Assembly: GCF_024704725.1 (NCBI RefSeq)
Contig: NZ_JALIQS010000009.1
Span: 62,001-126,000, forward strand
Origin: Shinella sp. CPCC 101442
GTDB taxonomy: Bacteria; Pseudomonadota; Alphaproteobacteria; Rhizobiales; Rhizobiaceae
Length of the DNA stretch: 64,000 nt
Direction of reading: 5' to 3'
Position numbers and translations under genes: made by a program. The notes beneath the pieces were generated by a model. That model saw nothing but the letters and a program-made list of their open reading frames with translations. It ran no database searches and was not told the DNA's origin. Shown piece after piece: positions 9,054 to 19,899 of the stretch; position 1 is the stretch's first letter; each line of letters starts with the position of its first letter.

Positions 9054-9935
9054 TTATCCTTTCACGGCGCCGGACATCAGGCCGCGCACGAAATACCGTC
9101 CGGAGACGATGTAGACGATGAGGGTGGGGAGTGCGGCGAGGATCGCGCCTGCGAAATGCACGTTGTATTCCTTCACGCCCGTCGAGGACTGGACGAGGTT
9201 GTTGAGCGCCACCGTCATCGGCGTCGTACCCGCGCCGGAGAAGGAGGCGCCGAACAGGAAGTCGTTCCAGATGTTGGTGAACTGCCAGATGACGGAGACG
9301 ACGATGATCGGCCCGGAGGACGGCAGCAGGATGCGGTAGAAGATCTGGAAGAAGCTCGCGCCGTCGATCTGAGCGGCACGCACCAGCTCGGTCGGGAAGT
9401 TTTCGTAGTAGTTGCGGAAATAGAGCGTCGTGAAGCCGAGGCCGTAGACGATGTGCACCAGGATCAGGCCCCAGAGTGAACCGGCAAGGCCCAGCATGCC
9501 GAGGATGCGCGCCATCGGGATCAGCACGATCTGGAACGGGATGAAGCAGGAGAGCAGCAGCAGGCCGAAGAAGACGTTCGAGCCCCTGAACTGCCACTTG
9601 GTCAGCACGTAGCCGTTCAGCGCGCCGATGATCGTGGAGATAGCCACGGCCGGCACGACCATCAGGATCGAGTTGATGAAGAAGGGGCGAAGGCCGGTCG
9701 GCTGCACGCCGATCTGTGCCGTCGACCAGGCTTGCAGCCAGGGTTCGATCGTCCAGACCTTCGGCAGGTTCAGCATGCCACCCTGGCGGATTTCCTCCAG
9801 CGGCTTCAGCGAATTCACCAGCATCACGTAGAGCGGCAGCAGGTAGTAGACCGCAAACAGGATGAGGGCGGTGTAGATCAGCGCACGCGTCAGCTTGTTG
9901 TGCGAGATGACGTTGTCGGGGTTTTGAGCGCTCAT
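9054..9935 (-). CDS. Carbohydrate ABC transporter permease, MalG/GtsC type
   Basis: A 293-residue CUT1 permease with about six membrane segments and the EAA loop ELVRAAQIDGASFFQIFYRILLP that docks the ATPase. It is the MalG-like partner of the permease encoded upstream, with a 4-base overlap at the junction (9932-9935). The frame can be extended far upstream inside the neighbouring gene, but the ATG at 9935 gives the standard length and a normal N-terminus. With the GtsA-like binding protein of this operon it most resembles glucose/mannose importers, but the substrate is not proven. Confidence 0.88.
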   Translation of the reverse strand: MSAQNPDNVISHNKLTRALIYTALILFAVYYLLPLYVMLVNSLKPLEEIRQGGMLNLPKVWTIEPWLQAWSTAQIGVQPTGLRPFFINSILMVVPAVAISTIIGALNGYVLTKWQFRGSNVFFGLLLLSCFIPFQIVLIPMARILGMLGLAGSLWGLILVHIVYGLGFTTLYFRNYYENFPTELVRAAQIDGASFFQIFYRILLPSSGPIIVVSVIWQFTNIWNDFLFGASFSGAGTTPMTVALNNLVQSSTGVKEYNVHFAGAILAALPTLIVYIVSGRYFVRGLMSGAVKG

Positions 9936-10813
9936 CGGCCTTTGCCTCCGCGGATTTCGGAATAGAGGTAGGGGATGATGATCGAGAAGATCATGACCAG
10001 CATGATGATGGCCGACGAGGCGCCGATGCCCATCTGGTTGCGGGTAAACGTGTAGGAATACATGAAGGTCGCCGGCAGTTCGGTCGCCTGGCCGGGGCCG
10101 CCGCCTGTCAGCGCCACGACAAGGTCGTAGGCCTTGATGGCGAGGTGGGCGAGCACGACGAAGGCGGACAGGAAGACCGGACGCATCAGCGGAATGATGA
10201 TGCGGCGGTAGATCGTCGAGGTCGAGGCGCCGTCGATCTGGGCCGCCTTGATGATCTCGTTGTCGACGCCGCGGAGCCCCGCGAGGAACATCGCCATGAC
10301 GAAGCCGGAGGATTGCCACACGGCGGCGATCACCACGCAGTAGATCGCGTAGTTGCGGTCCTTGATCCAGTTGAAGGAGAAGCTCTCCCAGCCCCACAGG
10401 TGCATGGTGTTTTCAAGCCCGATGCCGGGGTCGAGGAACCACTTCCAGGCGGTGCCCGTCACGATGAAGGAGAGCGCCATCGGGTAGAGGTAGATCGGCC
10501 GGAGAATGCCTTCGGCGCGGATCTTCTGGTCGAGCAGGATGGCGAGCCCGAGCCCCAGCACTGAGCAGATGACGATGTAGAGCGAGGCGAAGATCGCGAG
10601 ATTCGAGATCGCCCGCCACCAGTGCGGCAGCGCCCAGAGCTTGGAATAGTTGCTGAGGCCCACGAAATTGTAGGAGGGCAGCATCTTGCTATCCGTCAGC
10701 GACAGGAAGCCCGTATAGGCGATGAAGCCGTAGACGAAGACGAGCACGATGAGGAAACTGGGTGCCAGCACGAGCTTCGGCAGAAGCTCCTGCAGCCGGC
10801 TTCGGCTATCCAT
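9932..10813 (-). CDS. Carbohydrate ABC transporter permease, MalF/GtsB type
   Basis: A 293-residue CUT1 permease starting MDSRSRLQELLPKLVLAPS, with six predicted membrane segments and the EAA loop EIIKAAQIDGASTSTIYRRIIIP. A GTG four codons upstream (10825) is possible, but the ATG at 10813 has GGTGG at a suitable distance. It is separated from the binding-protein gene by 154 bases holding a RIME-type palindrome, an arrangement that commonly lowers expression of permeases relative to binding protein. It forms the membrane channel with the following permease. Confidence 0.87.
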   Translation of the reverse strand: MDSRSRLQELLPKLVLAPSFLIVLVFVYGFIAYTGFLSLTDSKMLPSYNFVGLSNYSKLWALPHWWRAISNLAIFASLYIVICSVLGLGLAILLDQKIRAEGILRPIYLYPMALSFIVTGTAWKWFLDPGIGLENTMHLWGWESFSFNWIKDRNYAIYCVVIAAVWQSSGFVMAMFLAGLRGVDNEIIKAAQIDGASTSTIYRRIIIPLMRPVFLSAFVVLAHLAIKAYDLVVALTGGGPGQATELPATFMYSYTFTRNQMGIGASSAIIMLVMIFSIIIPYLYSEIRGGKGR

Positions 10814-10855
10814 GGTCGGTACCACCGTTGAAATCGGGTTACAGGGCGGCTCGTG

Positions 10856-10960
10856 GCCCCCTCATCCGGCTGCCGCCACCTTCTCCCCGTCGGGGAGAAG
10901 GGCTTTGCCGCGACGTTCAAGTTCCCTCTCCCCAGCGGGGAGAGGGTAGGGTGAGGGGGC
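10856..10960. repeat. RIME-type intergenic palindromic repeat
   Basis: The outer ends are inverted: GCCCCCTCA (10856-10864) and TGAGGGGGC (10952-10960). Inside are two GC-rich hairpins, CTTCTCCCC..GGGGAGAAG and CCCTCTCCCC..GGGGAGAGGG. The stretch CTCATCCGGCTGCCGCCACC closely resembles the RIME1 intergenic mosaic element of Rhizobium, Sinorhizobium and Agrobacterium. It lies between the sugar-binding-protein gene and its first permease and is probably transcribed in the operon mRNA, where the hairpins could cause processing or 3' protection. Confidence 0.85.
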
Positions 10961-10967
10961 TAGCCCC

Positions 10968-12218
10968 TTACTTCGCGGCCTCGACGGCGGCCTTGAGTTC
11001 CGTCACGGCTTCCTCGGAGGAAAGCTCGCCGTTGAACTGGCGGGTCACGACGTCATAGATCGCGTTCTTGACGGAGGCCGGATTGGCGTGGCCGTGTGCC
11101 ATGGAGCCGAACAGCGAGCCGTTGGTGTTGGCTTCTGCGAGGTCCTTGATGGCTTTCTTGCCGCAATCGTCGAAGGCTTCGTCCGAGACGTCGGTGCGGG
11201 CAGGGGCAGAGCCCTTGACCACGTTGAAGGCCGACTGGAAGGCCGGGCTTTCGATGGCGGTCGCCATTTCGAGCTGCGACGGGATCTTGGCGTCGGCAAC
11301 CTTGAACATCGCGAACTGGTCGGAGTTGAAGGTGACCGAACCCTGCGTGCCCGGGAAGCGCATGCAGACGAAGTCCGTGCCCGGCTTCTTGCCGGCCTTG
11401 ATGAATTCGCCCTTTGCCCAGTCGCCCATGAACTGCACGCCGGCCTTGCCTTCGATGACCATGGCGGACGCGAGGTTCCAGTCACGGCCCGAGAAGTTGT
11501 CGTCCACGTAGGAACGCAGCTTCGTCATGCGGTCGAAGGCTTCCTTCATCTGGGCGCCGCCCAGCGTGTCCGGATCGAGGTCGATGAACGCCTTCTTGTA
11601 GAAGTCGTTGCCGAAGGACAGCACGACCGCGTCGAAGATCGTCGCGTCCTGCCACGGCTGGCCACCATGGGCGACCGGCGTGATGCCCTGTTCCTTGAAC
11701 TTGTCGAGGAGAGCAACAAGCTCGTCCCAGTTCGCCGGCTCCTTGCCGCCCGCCTTGTCGAGGGCTGCCTTGTTGACCCAGACCCAGTTCGTGGAGTGCA
11801 CGTTGACCGGGGCTGCGATCCAGTGGCCGTCATACTTCGAGAACTGCTGGAGCGCGGTCGGAATGACCTTGTCCCAGCCTTCCTTGGCGGCGATGTCATC
11901 GAGATTGCCGAGTGCGCCTTCCTTGGCCCAGTCGAGAATATCGAAGCCGAGCATCTGCACCGCGGTCGGCGCATTGCCGGCCGTGACGCGGGCGCGCAGC
12001 ACCGTCATGGCTTCCGTGCCGCCGCCGCCGGCAACCGGCATGTCGGTCCAGGAAATGCCCTTGGCTTCCAGATCCTTCTTCAGAACGTCAAGAGCGGCGG
12101 CTTCGCCACCCGAGGTCCACCAGTGCAGAACCTCGACGCCTTCCGCTGCCTTGGCGGACATGCCGCCCATCGTCATCATCACCGCAGCGATTGCGGTGGT
12201 TGTTAGAAACTTGCGCAT
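10968..12218 (-). CDS. Sugar ABC transporter substrate-binding protein, GtsA-like
   Basis: A 416-residue periplasmic protein. A signal peptide ([19 protein letters not shown].., cleavage near AKA-AEG) precedes [19 protein letters not shown]. The motifs [24 protein letters not shown] and [11 protein letters not shown] are those I recall from Pseudomonas GtsA, the glucose/mannose-binding protein. The start at 12218 has GGGAGGA nine bases upstream. It is the first gene of an operon with two permeases, ATPase, GMC, SDR, GMC and Dabb genes, and is transcribed from a promoter overlapped by a LacI-type operator at 12325-12344. A monosaccharide or derivative is the likely ligand. Confidence 0.87.
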   Translation of the reverse strand: MRKFLTTTAIAAVMMTMGGMSAKAAEGVEVLHWWTSGGEAAALDVLKKDLEAKGISWTDMPVAGGGGTEAMTVLRARVTAGNAPTAVQMLGFDILDWAKEGALGNLDDIAAKEGWDKVIPTALQQFSKYDGHWIAAPVNVHSTNWVWVNKAALDKAGGKEPANWDELVALLDKFKEQGITPVAHGGQPWQDATIFDAVVLSFGNDFYKKAFIDLDPDTLGGAQMKEAFDRMTKLRSYVDDNFSGRDWNLASAMVIEGKAGVQFMGDWAKGEFIKAGKKPGTDFVCMRFPGTQGSVTFNSDQFAMFKVADAKIPSQLEMATAIESPAFQSAFNVVKGSAPARTDVSDEAFDDCGKKAIKDLAEANTNGSLFGSMAHGHANPASVKNAIYDVVTRQFNGELSSEEAVTELKAAVEAAK

Positions 12219-12324
12219 CGTATTCCTCCCGTTTGCAAGTTCGAGGGCGAGAGCCTCCTCCCGCCGATTTCCCCGAGGCCCTTGAAGGCGTCGGAATTTC
12301 GTTTGCGGCTCAAAGTGCCGCGCC

Positions 12325-12355
12325 AATTTAAAACGTTGTAAATTTGCGGAGTCAA
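12325..12355 (-). promoter_or_regulatory. Promoter of the GtsA-like operon with LacI-type operator A
   Basis: Reading on the minus strand, TTGACT (complement of 12350-12355) and TTTAAA (12327-12332) are 17 bases apart. The spacer and -10 are covered by the palindrome at 12325-12344, centred on CG at 12334-12335 and symmetric at 9 of 10 positions per half. Its left half, AATTTAAAACGTT, recurs inverted in the operator of the divergent lacI-type gene. Repression of the operon by that regulator is the simplest reading. Confidence 0.7.
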
Positions 12356-12437
12356 GCCACCCAAGGCGTCGGCCGCGACTGCTTTCGCAAATGCGGTAAA
12401 TTCGGGCAGTTTAGGCGATTGGCGCAAATTCGGGCGC

Positions 12438-12468
12438 TTGCTGCGCTGCACGGAAAACGTTTTAAATT
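12438..12468 (+). promoter_or_regulatory. Promoter of the LacI-family gene with operator B
   Basis: TTGCTG (12438-12443) and TTTAAA (12461-12466) are 17 bases apart. AAAACGTTTT (12454-12463) is a perfect palindrome with CG centre, and AACGTTTTAAATT (12456-12468) is the exact reverse complement of the left half of operator A. The site lies 88 bases before the regulator start and suggests autoregulation through the same protein. Confidence 0.65.
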
Positions 12469-12550
12469 CTGTGCGGTGCAAGATTGCTAGAGGCGTAGCG
12501 CGTCGGTATGGTGCCGCCGATCGACGCCCGCCATCCAAAGAAACGCACCC

Positions 12551-13603
12551 GTGTCCCGCATCGAAAAGCCCGCCGACAGTGAACCCGCCCGCAGCCCGTC
12601 CCGAGCCGGCAAGCCGACGCTGAAGACGATTGCCGAAATGACGGGCCTGGCGATCACCACGGTCTCCCGCGCGCTCGGCAATGCGCCGCAGATTTCCGAA
12701 AACACCCGCCGGCGCGTGCATGAGGTCGCTGCCGAGATCGGTTACCTGCCCGACCGCGCCGCGCAACGCCTCAAGACCGGCCGCACGAATGTCATTTCCG
12801 TGCTGCTCGATCCGCACGAGGAAATTCTGGGCTTCGGCACGTCCATCATGCATGGCCTGGCACGCGCGCTCCAGACGACGCCCTACCATCTCATCGTCAC
12901 GCCGAATTTCCTCGACGGCAGCAATGTCGATGCCGTCAACTACATCATCCGCAACGGCATGGCCGACGGCCTGATCTTTTCGCGCACCGAGCCCTTCGAT
13001 CCGCGCGTGCGGCTGCTGCTCGAAAACGGCTTCCCCTTCGTCACGCATGGCCGCACGGAATTTTCCACTCCGCACGCCTTCGTCGACTATGACAATTACG
13101 CCTTCGCCTACGAGGCCACCAGGCGCCTGATCGTCAAGGGCCGGCGCAAAGTCACGATCATCCTGCCGCCGAAGCGCCTGACCTTTCACCAGCACATGCT
13201 GCACGGCTTCATGACGGCGGTGCGCGAGGCCGGTATTGCTTACGAAATTCCCGACACGCTCGATCTCGACAGTCCCGCCGACATGATCCGCGACTATGTG
13301 CGCCGCCGCAGCGGTGAGCCCGATCCGCCGGACGGTTTCGCCTGTCCCGGCGAAGTCTCGGCACTTGCCACCATCACCGGCATGAGCGACCAAGGTTTTA
13401 CCCTCGGCACGGAATACGACATCGTCGCCAAGCAGACCTCGCTGCTGCTCAGCCAGATCCAGCCCAAGGTCGAGACGATCTACGAGGACCTCAAGGCGGC
13501 CGGCGAGGCGATGGGTCAGCTGCTCTTGCAGCGTATCGCCGGCGAACCCGTCGAGGACCTCACGATCCTGCAAAGCCCGCAGTTCGGCTTCCCGACGCCC
13601 TGA
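12551..13603 (+). CDS. LacI-family transcriptional regulator of the GtsA-like operon
   Basis: A 350-residue repressor-type protein starting at GTG 12551. The N-terminal helix-turn-helix is TLKTIAEMTGLAITTVSRALG (about residues 24-44), followed by the hinge helix PDRAAQRLKTGRTN and a periplasmic-binding-protein-like sensor domain to the C-terminus. It is divergent from the GtsA-like transporter operon and the two operators between them share a 13-base half-site, so it very probably controls both itself and that operon. The inducer is unknown; the imported sugar or its oxidised product is the obvious candidate. Confidence 0.88.
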   Translation: MSRIEKPADSEPARSPSRAGKPTLKTIAEMTGLAITTVSRALGNAPQISENTRRRVHEVAAEIGYLPDRAAQRLKTGRTNVISVLLDPHEEILGFGTSIMHGLARALQTTPYHLIVTPNFLDGSNVDAVNYIIRNGMADGLIFSRTEPFDPRVRLLLENGFPFVTHGRTEFSTPHAFVDYDNYAFAYEATRRLIVKGRRKVTIILPPKRLTFHQHMLHGFMTAVREAGIAYEIPDTLDLDSPADMIRDYVRRRSGEPDPPDGFACPGEVSALATITGMSDQGFTLGTEYDIVAKQTSLLLSQIQPKVETIYEDLKAAGEAMGQLLLQRIAGEPVEDLTILQSPQFGFPTP

Positions 13604-13650
13604 GCGGGCGGCAAAGCCGATCCCATCCATGATTGTCGGGAAGGGTTTTG

Positions 13651-15156
13651 TCATCGCGGCATCCACCAGCCGGTGCGGGCGCCCATGTGCATGTTGAGCG
13701 TCTTCGTCTCGGTGTAGTCCTCCACCGCGTGGCGGCCGAGTTCGCGGCCGAGGCCGGACTGGCGGTAGCCGCCGAAGGGCAGTTCGGACGCGCCGTCCAT
13801 GAAAGTGTTCATCCAGACCGTGCCGGCGCGCACCTTGCGGCCGACGGTCAGGCAGGTGTCGAAGTCGCGGCTCCACACACTGGCCGACAGGCCGTAGTCG
13901 ATGGCATTGGCGATGCGGATCGCCTCTTCCGTCGTCTCGAAGGTCAGAACCGAAAGGACAGGACCGAAGACTTCCTCACGGGCGACCGCCATGTCGGGCA
14001 GTACGCCCGAGAGGATTGTCGGCGCCATGAACTGGCCAAGGCCGAGATCGAGTGCTTCGCCGCCGAGCGCCACCGATGCGCCGGCCTTCGCCGCGTCGGT
14101 TACGAAAGCGCCGATCTTTTCGAGATGCTGCGGCGTAATGATTGCGCCGAGCTGGGTCGTCGGGTCCAGCGGATCGCCGACCTTCACCTTGCTCGCCAAG
14201 TCCGCAATACGCGCCGTCACTTCCGAAGCAATCGACTTGTGCAGGATCAGCCGCGAGCCGGCATTGCAGCATTCGCCGGCGTTGAAATAGGCGCCGAAGA
14301 CGGCGGCGTCGATGAATTCGTCGAGGTTCGCGTCGGGGAACACGATCTGCGGGTTCTTGCCGCCGAGTTCCAGCGAGACCTTCTTCAGCGTCTGTGCGGC
14401 ATTCGCCATCGTCAGGCGGCCGACGCCGGTGGATCCGGTAAACGAGATCATGTCCACGTCGGGATGCGTCGTCATCGGCGCGCCGACCTCGGGGCCGGTG
14501 CCGGTGAGGATATTGACGACACCGGCGGGCACGCCTGCTTCGATGAGGATTTCGCCGAGCACCAGCGTCGAGCCGGAGGTGAGCTCCGACGGCTTGACGA
14601 CCGTCGTGCAGCCGGCGGCGAGCGCGAAGGGCAGCTTCTGGCTGACGATCAGGAAGGGGAAGTTCCACGGCGTGATGATGGAAACGACGCCGATCGCCTC
14701 GCGCAGCACGACGCCGAGCGTGCCTTCGCCGAGCGTGTTGTAGCTTTCGCCGTGCAGGTCACGGGCAAGGGCTGCGGCATAGCGCCAGATATCGGCAGCA
14801 CCGCCGAGTTCACCCTTGGCCTGGCTGATCGGCTTGCCGCTCTCGATGCAGTCGAGGAAGGCCAGTTCATCGGCGCGCGCGGCGATGAGGTCGGCGGCCT
14901 TCAGGAGAATGTTGGAGCGCTCGGCGCCCGTCATGGTCGGCCATGGACCGTGGTCGAAGGCCTTGCGGGCGGCTGCGATGGCGCGCTCGGCATCGGCCTT
15001 GGTGCCGGCCGGGTAGCGGCTGACCACGATGCCGTGGCCCGGTGCCACGCGTTCGAGCACGGGGCCTGCGCCTTCCGTCCAGACGCCGTCGATCAGCATG
15101 CGGAAATCGCGTGCCTTGAAGTTTTCCAGCGCCTTCGGCTTCACATGCGCGGTCAT
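13651..15156 (-). CDS. NAD(P)-dependent aldehyde dehydrogenase
   Basis: A 501-residue ALDH superfamily enzyme. Cofactor-binding and catalytic motifs are present: ITPWNFPFL, GSTGVGR, the general-base Glu in LELGGKNPQIV, and the nucleophilic Cys in FNAGECCNAG. The overall pattern (ASVWSRDFDTCLTVGRKVRAGTVWMN, FGGYRQSGLGRE) is that of the betaine-aldehyde/aminobutyraldehyde group. The ATG at 15156 is chosen because GGGAG lies at a normal distance and TAATG couples it to the hydratase gene; an ATG two codons earlier sits too close. It is last in the operon and would turn an aldehyde intermediate into an acid. Confidence 0.88.
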   Translation of the reverse strand: MTAHVKPKALENFKARDFRMLIDGVWTEGAGPVLERVAPGHGIVVSRYPAGTKADAERAIAAARKAFDHGPWPTMTGAERSNILLKAADLIAARADELAFLDCIESGKPISQAKGELGGAADIWRYAAALARDLHGESYNTLGEGTLGVVLREAIGVVSIITPWNFPFLIVSQKLPFALAAGCTTVVKPSELTSGSTLVLGEILIEAGVPAGVVNILTGTGPEVGAPMTTHPDVDMISFTGSTGVGRLTMANAAQTLKKVSLELGGKNPQIVFPDANLDEFIDAAVFGAYFNAGECCNAGSRLILHKSIASEVTARIADLASKVKVGDPLDPTTQLGAIITPQHLEKIGAFVTDAAKAGASVALGGEALDLGLGQFMAPTILSGVLPDMAVAREEVFGPVLSVLTFETTEEAIRIANAIDYGLSASVWSRDFDTCLTVGRKVRAGTVWMNTFMDGASELPFGGYRQSGLGRELGRHAVEDYTETKTLNMHMGARTGWWMPR

Positions 15157-15935
15157 TACCATTCTCCCTTGAACTCTGCGAGGCGTTTACCCGTGAAGGC
15201 GGCGACGCCTTCCTTCAGGTCCCCGGTCTTGGCGACGAGGATCGAGCCCAGGGCCTCCACCGCCGCACCATTGTCTTCGCCGTTCGCCACGGCGATCATC
15301 AGTTTCGAGACTTCCGTTGCCGCAGGCCCCCGGGCCGCGATGCGCGCGGCATAGGCCTTTGCAGCCTCGACGGCGGTTCCCGTTTCCACAACCTGATCGA
15401 CGATGCCGAGCGTCTGCGCCTCCACGGCGGTCAACACCTCGCCGCCGAGCAGCATGCGCCGCACGGTCTGCGCGCCAAAGCGCTTCACCAGCCGCTGGGT
15501 GCCGGACCAGCCCGGAACCATGCCGAGGCCGGCTTCCGGCAGGCCGATCTTCACCTGCGTTTCGGCGATGCGAATATCGGCGGCAGCTGCCAGTTCCAGC
15601 CCGCCGCCGAGCGCGTGGCCGTTGACGGCGGCGATCAGCGGCATGCGCAACGTCGCCAGCCGTTCGAAGACCCGGTGGCCGAAGCGCACCCAGGCATGGC
15701 CGAATTCATTGGCTTCCATGCCGGCCCAGGCGCGGATATCGCCGCCCGCCGAAAAGGCCTTGCCTTCGCCGGTCAGGATCGCGACGCGCACGGCAGCGTT
15801 CGCCTCGACCGCGTCGCAGGCAGCGGAAAGCTCCTTCAGCATGTCGATGTCGAAGGCATTCGCCTTTTCCGGCCGCGCGACGGTGATCGTCGCGACGTCG
15901 CCTTCGACGGAGATGCGGATACGCGGCTCAGCCAT
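15156..15935 (-). CDS. Enoyl-CoA hydratase/isomerase (crotonase) family protein
   Basis: A 259-residue crotonase. The oxyanion-hole motif FSAGGDIRAW and GHALGGGLELAAAADIRIAE are followed by LPEAGLGMVPGWSGTQRL. Both Glu residues used by hydratases (in GGLEL and LPEAG) are conserved, so hydratase activity is credible; other crotonase activities are also possible. It overlaps the CoA-transferase gene by eight bases, so a CoA ester made by that enzyme is the likely substrate. Position in a LacI-regulated cluster with a sugar-type oxidoreductase is unusual for fatty-acid oxidation. Confidence 0.87.
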   Translation of the reverse strand: MAEPRIRISVEGDVATITVARPEKANAFDIDMLKELSAACDAVEANAAVRVAILTGEGKAFSAGGDIRAWAGMEANEFGHAWVRFGHRVFERLATLRMPLIAAVNGHALGGGLELAAAADIRIAETQVKIGLPEAGLGMVPGWSGTQRLVKRFGAQTVRRMLLGGEVLTAVEAQTLGIVDQVVETGTAVEAAKAYAARIAARGPAATEVSKLMIAVANGEDNGAAVEALGSILVAKTGDLKEGVAAFTGKRLAEFKGEW

Positions 15936-17541
15936 GGTGTGCTCCTGCCAGCTGGCGCGGTGCCTTCTGTGGCAGCGTCAGGCCGATCGGCGCATCGGTG
16001 AACAGCGCGGCATCCATGACCTTCAGGTCCGGCGAAACAATGAGGTCGAATTCCGACTGGTCGAGGATGTGCGCCTGGAGATCGACGCCCGGTGCGATCT
16101 CGGTGAGCACGATACCCTCCGGCGTCAGCTTCAGCACGCAGCGCTCGGTGACATAGGTGATGTCCTGTCCCTGCGCCACGCCGCGCGGGCCGGAGAAGGT
16201 GACGTGCTCGACGGCGTTGACCAGCTTCTTGAGCTTGCCTTCCTTCTCGATCACCAGCTTGCCGCCCTCGACGGCGAGCTTGGCGCCGGCATTGAACATG
16301 CCGGAGAAGACGATCTTCTTCGCCCGTGCCGTGATGTCGACGAAGCCGCCGGCACCCGCCGTCACATGCGGCCGGAAGGAGAGCTTTGACACGTTGACCG
16401 AGCCGTCCTTGCCGATTTCCAGGAAGGAAAGCAGCGAGGCATCGAAGCCCGCGCCCTGGAAATAGGTGAACTGGTAGGGCGAGGGCATGAAGGCATCGGC
16501 ATTCGACGCGCAGCCGAAGGCGAAATCGAGCAGCGGCACGCCGCCGACGGCACCCTGTTCGATCACCCAGGTGACGGCGCCGTGCAGCCCCTCTTCGAGA
16601 AGGATACGCGGCACGTTGGCGGAAATGCCGAAGCCGAGATTGACGGCGCTGCCGGCCTGCAGCTCCTGCGCCACGCGGCGGGCGATGACCTTCTGGATGT
16701 TGAATTCCGGCACGCGGAATGTGTCGAGCGGCCGGAAGATTTCGCCGGAGATCGCGGGATCGTAGAGCGTCTGCGTCGTCTGCTTCTGGTCGGGATCGAC
16801 CACGACGTAGTCCACCAGCATGCCGGGCACGCGCACATCATGCGGTTTCAGCGAGCCTTCCTTGACGATGCGCTTGACCTGCGCAATGACGATGCCGCCA
16901 TTGTTGCGGGCGGCGAGTGCCTGGTCGAGGCCGCCGAGATAGGCGCCTTCGTGTTCATAGGTCAGGTTGCCGCGTTCGTCTGCCGTCGTGGCGCGAATGA
17001 TCGCCACCTGCGGCGCGATCGCCTTGAAATACAGCCACTCCTCACCGGCGAAGGTGATTTTTTCGACGACCGGGGTCTTCGCCGCCGAAGCGTTCATCGC
17101 GCAGCCTTCGCGGCTCGGATCGACGAAGGTTTCGAGGCCGACCTTGGTGATCACGCCCGGGCGCTTGGCGGCGGCCTCGCGGTGCATGTCGAAGAGAATG
17201 CCGGACGGGACGTTATAGGCGGCGACCTCGTCGCTGCCGATCATCTGCCAGATCAGCGGCGGTTCGGACGAAGAGGGGCCGGACGGGTAGGAGCCGCCGA
17301 TGATCGTCTTCAGCAAGCCCTTTTTCGCGATGTAATCCACGCCCTTGATGCCGCTCATATCGCCCGCCGCGATCGGATGCAGCGTGGTGAGGTTCTGCGG
17401 ATGGCCGGTCTCGTCGAAGCGCTCGCCGATCGCCTTCAATGTCAGGTCCGGGCAGCCGAGGCCGGAGGAGGAGGAGACCGAAACGACGGCGCCGTCAGGG
17501 ATCAGGTCTGCGGCCTGGCGTGGCGTGATATGCTTGCTCAT
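15928..17541 (-). CDS. Family I CoA-transferase, fused alpha-beta (YdiF/acetate CoA-transferase type)
   Basis: A 537-residue protein with both halves of the family I CoA-transferase fold (PF01144): GAVVSVSSSSGLGCPDLTLKAIGERF at the N-terminus and a second half starting with FRVPEFNIQKVIARR. The catalytic Glu that forms the glutamyl-CoA intermediate lies in VIEQGAVGG, near residue 330. Such enzymes move CoA from acetyl- or succinyl-CoA to a free short-chain, hydroxy or keto acid. It precedes the hydratase and aldehyde dehydrogenase in the same operon, which suggests the acid product of the pathway enters metabolism as a CoA ester. Confidence 0.87.
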   Translation of the reverse strand: MSKHITPRQAADLIPDGAVVSVSSSSGLGCPDLTLKAIGERFDETGHPQNLTTLHPIAAGDMSGIKGVDYIAKKGLLKTIIGGSYPSGPSSSEPPLIWQMIGSDEVAAYNVPSGILFDMHREAAAKRPGVITKVGLETFVDPSREGCAMNASAAKTPVVEKITFAGEEWLYFKAIAPQVAIIRATTADERGNLTYEHEGAYLGGLDQALAARNNGGIVIAQVKRIVKEGSLKPHDVRVPGMLVDYVVVDPDQKQTTQTLYDPAISGEIFRPLDTFRVPEFNIQKVIARRVAQELQAGSAVNLGFGISANVPRILLEEGLHGAVTWVIEQGAVGGVPLLDFAFGCASNADAFMPSPYQFTYFQGAGFDASLLSFLEIGKDGSVNVSKLSFRPHVTAGAGGFVDITARAKKIVFSGMFNAGAKLAVEGGKLVIEKEGKLKKLVNAVEHVTFSGPRGVAQGQDITYVTERCVLKLTPEGIVLTEIAPGVDLQAHILDQSEFDLIVSPDLKVMDAALFTDAPIGLTLPQKAPRQLAGAHHG

Positions 17542-17547
17542 GGTCTT

Positions 17548-19592
<2,045 letters not shown>

Positions 19593-19639
19593 GATCAGTC
19601 CTCCCTGTGCGAGCTGCTATGTGCTCGCTTGTTGGGTGC

Positions 19640-19668
19640 AGTTAATTGGATCGTTCCAAATTTGTCAA
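19640..19668 (-). promoter_or_regulatory. Promoter with operator for the LacI-Gfo/Idh-CoA-transferase operon
   Basis: On the minus strand TTGACA (complement of 19663-19668) and TTAACT (complement of 19640-19645) are 17 bases apart. The palindrome TTGGATCGTTCCAA (19646-19659) fills the spacer. A repressor bound there would block RNA polymerase directly. Confidence 0.75.
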
Positions 19669-19875
19669 GTGCGTTTGATGAAGATTGAAGGCATATGTCG
19701 GCCCGGTCTTCTAGTTGGGCAACATTCTCTCCACCCGTCTTGGCGGACGTGTTTTGGCCAATCCCAACCCAGGCAGAGCCTGATTTGAGCTTGATGCGCT
19801 GGGATAGGCAGGGCGGACGAGGGGCCGCGGCAGTTTCCTGTCCTGTCATTTCATCAGGGGGCGGCCTGCCGACAA

Positions 19876-19889
19876 TTGGAGTGCTCCAA
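19876..19889. promoter_or_regulatory. Auxiliary LacI-type operator
   Basis: TTGGAGTGCTCCAA is a palindrome with the same TTGGA/TCCAA arms as the two promoter operators and differs in the centre (GTGC instead of TCGT or ACGA). It lies 31 bases before the DUF993 promoter operator. It could be an auxiliary site for looping or cooperative binding. Confidence 0.6.
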
Positions 19890-19899
19890 AAAATCGCAC

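Noticed and set aside
12203-13876. Minus-strand open frame opposite the LacI gene at 12551.
   Set aside because: Opposite strand of a gene with clear HTH and hinge motifs; the translation has no domain.
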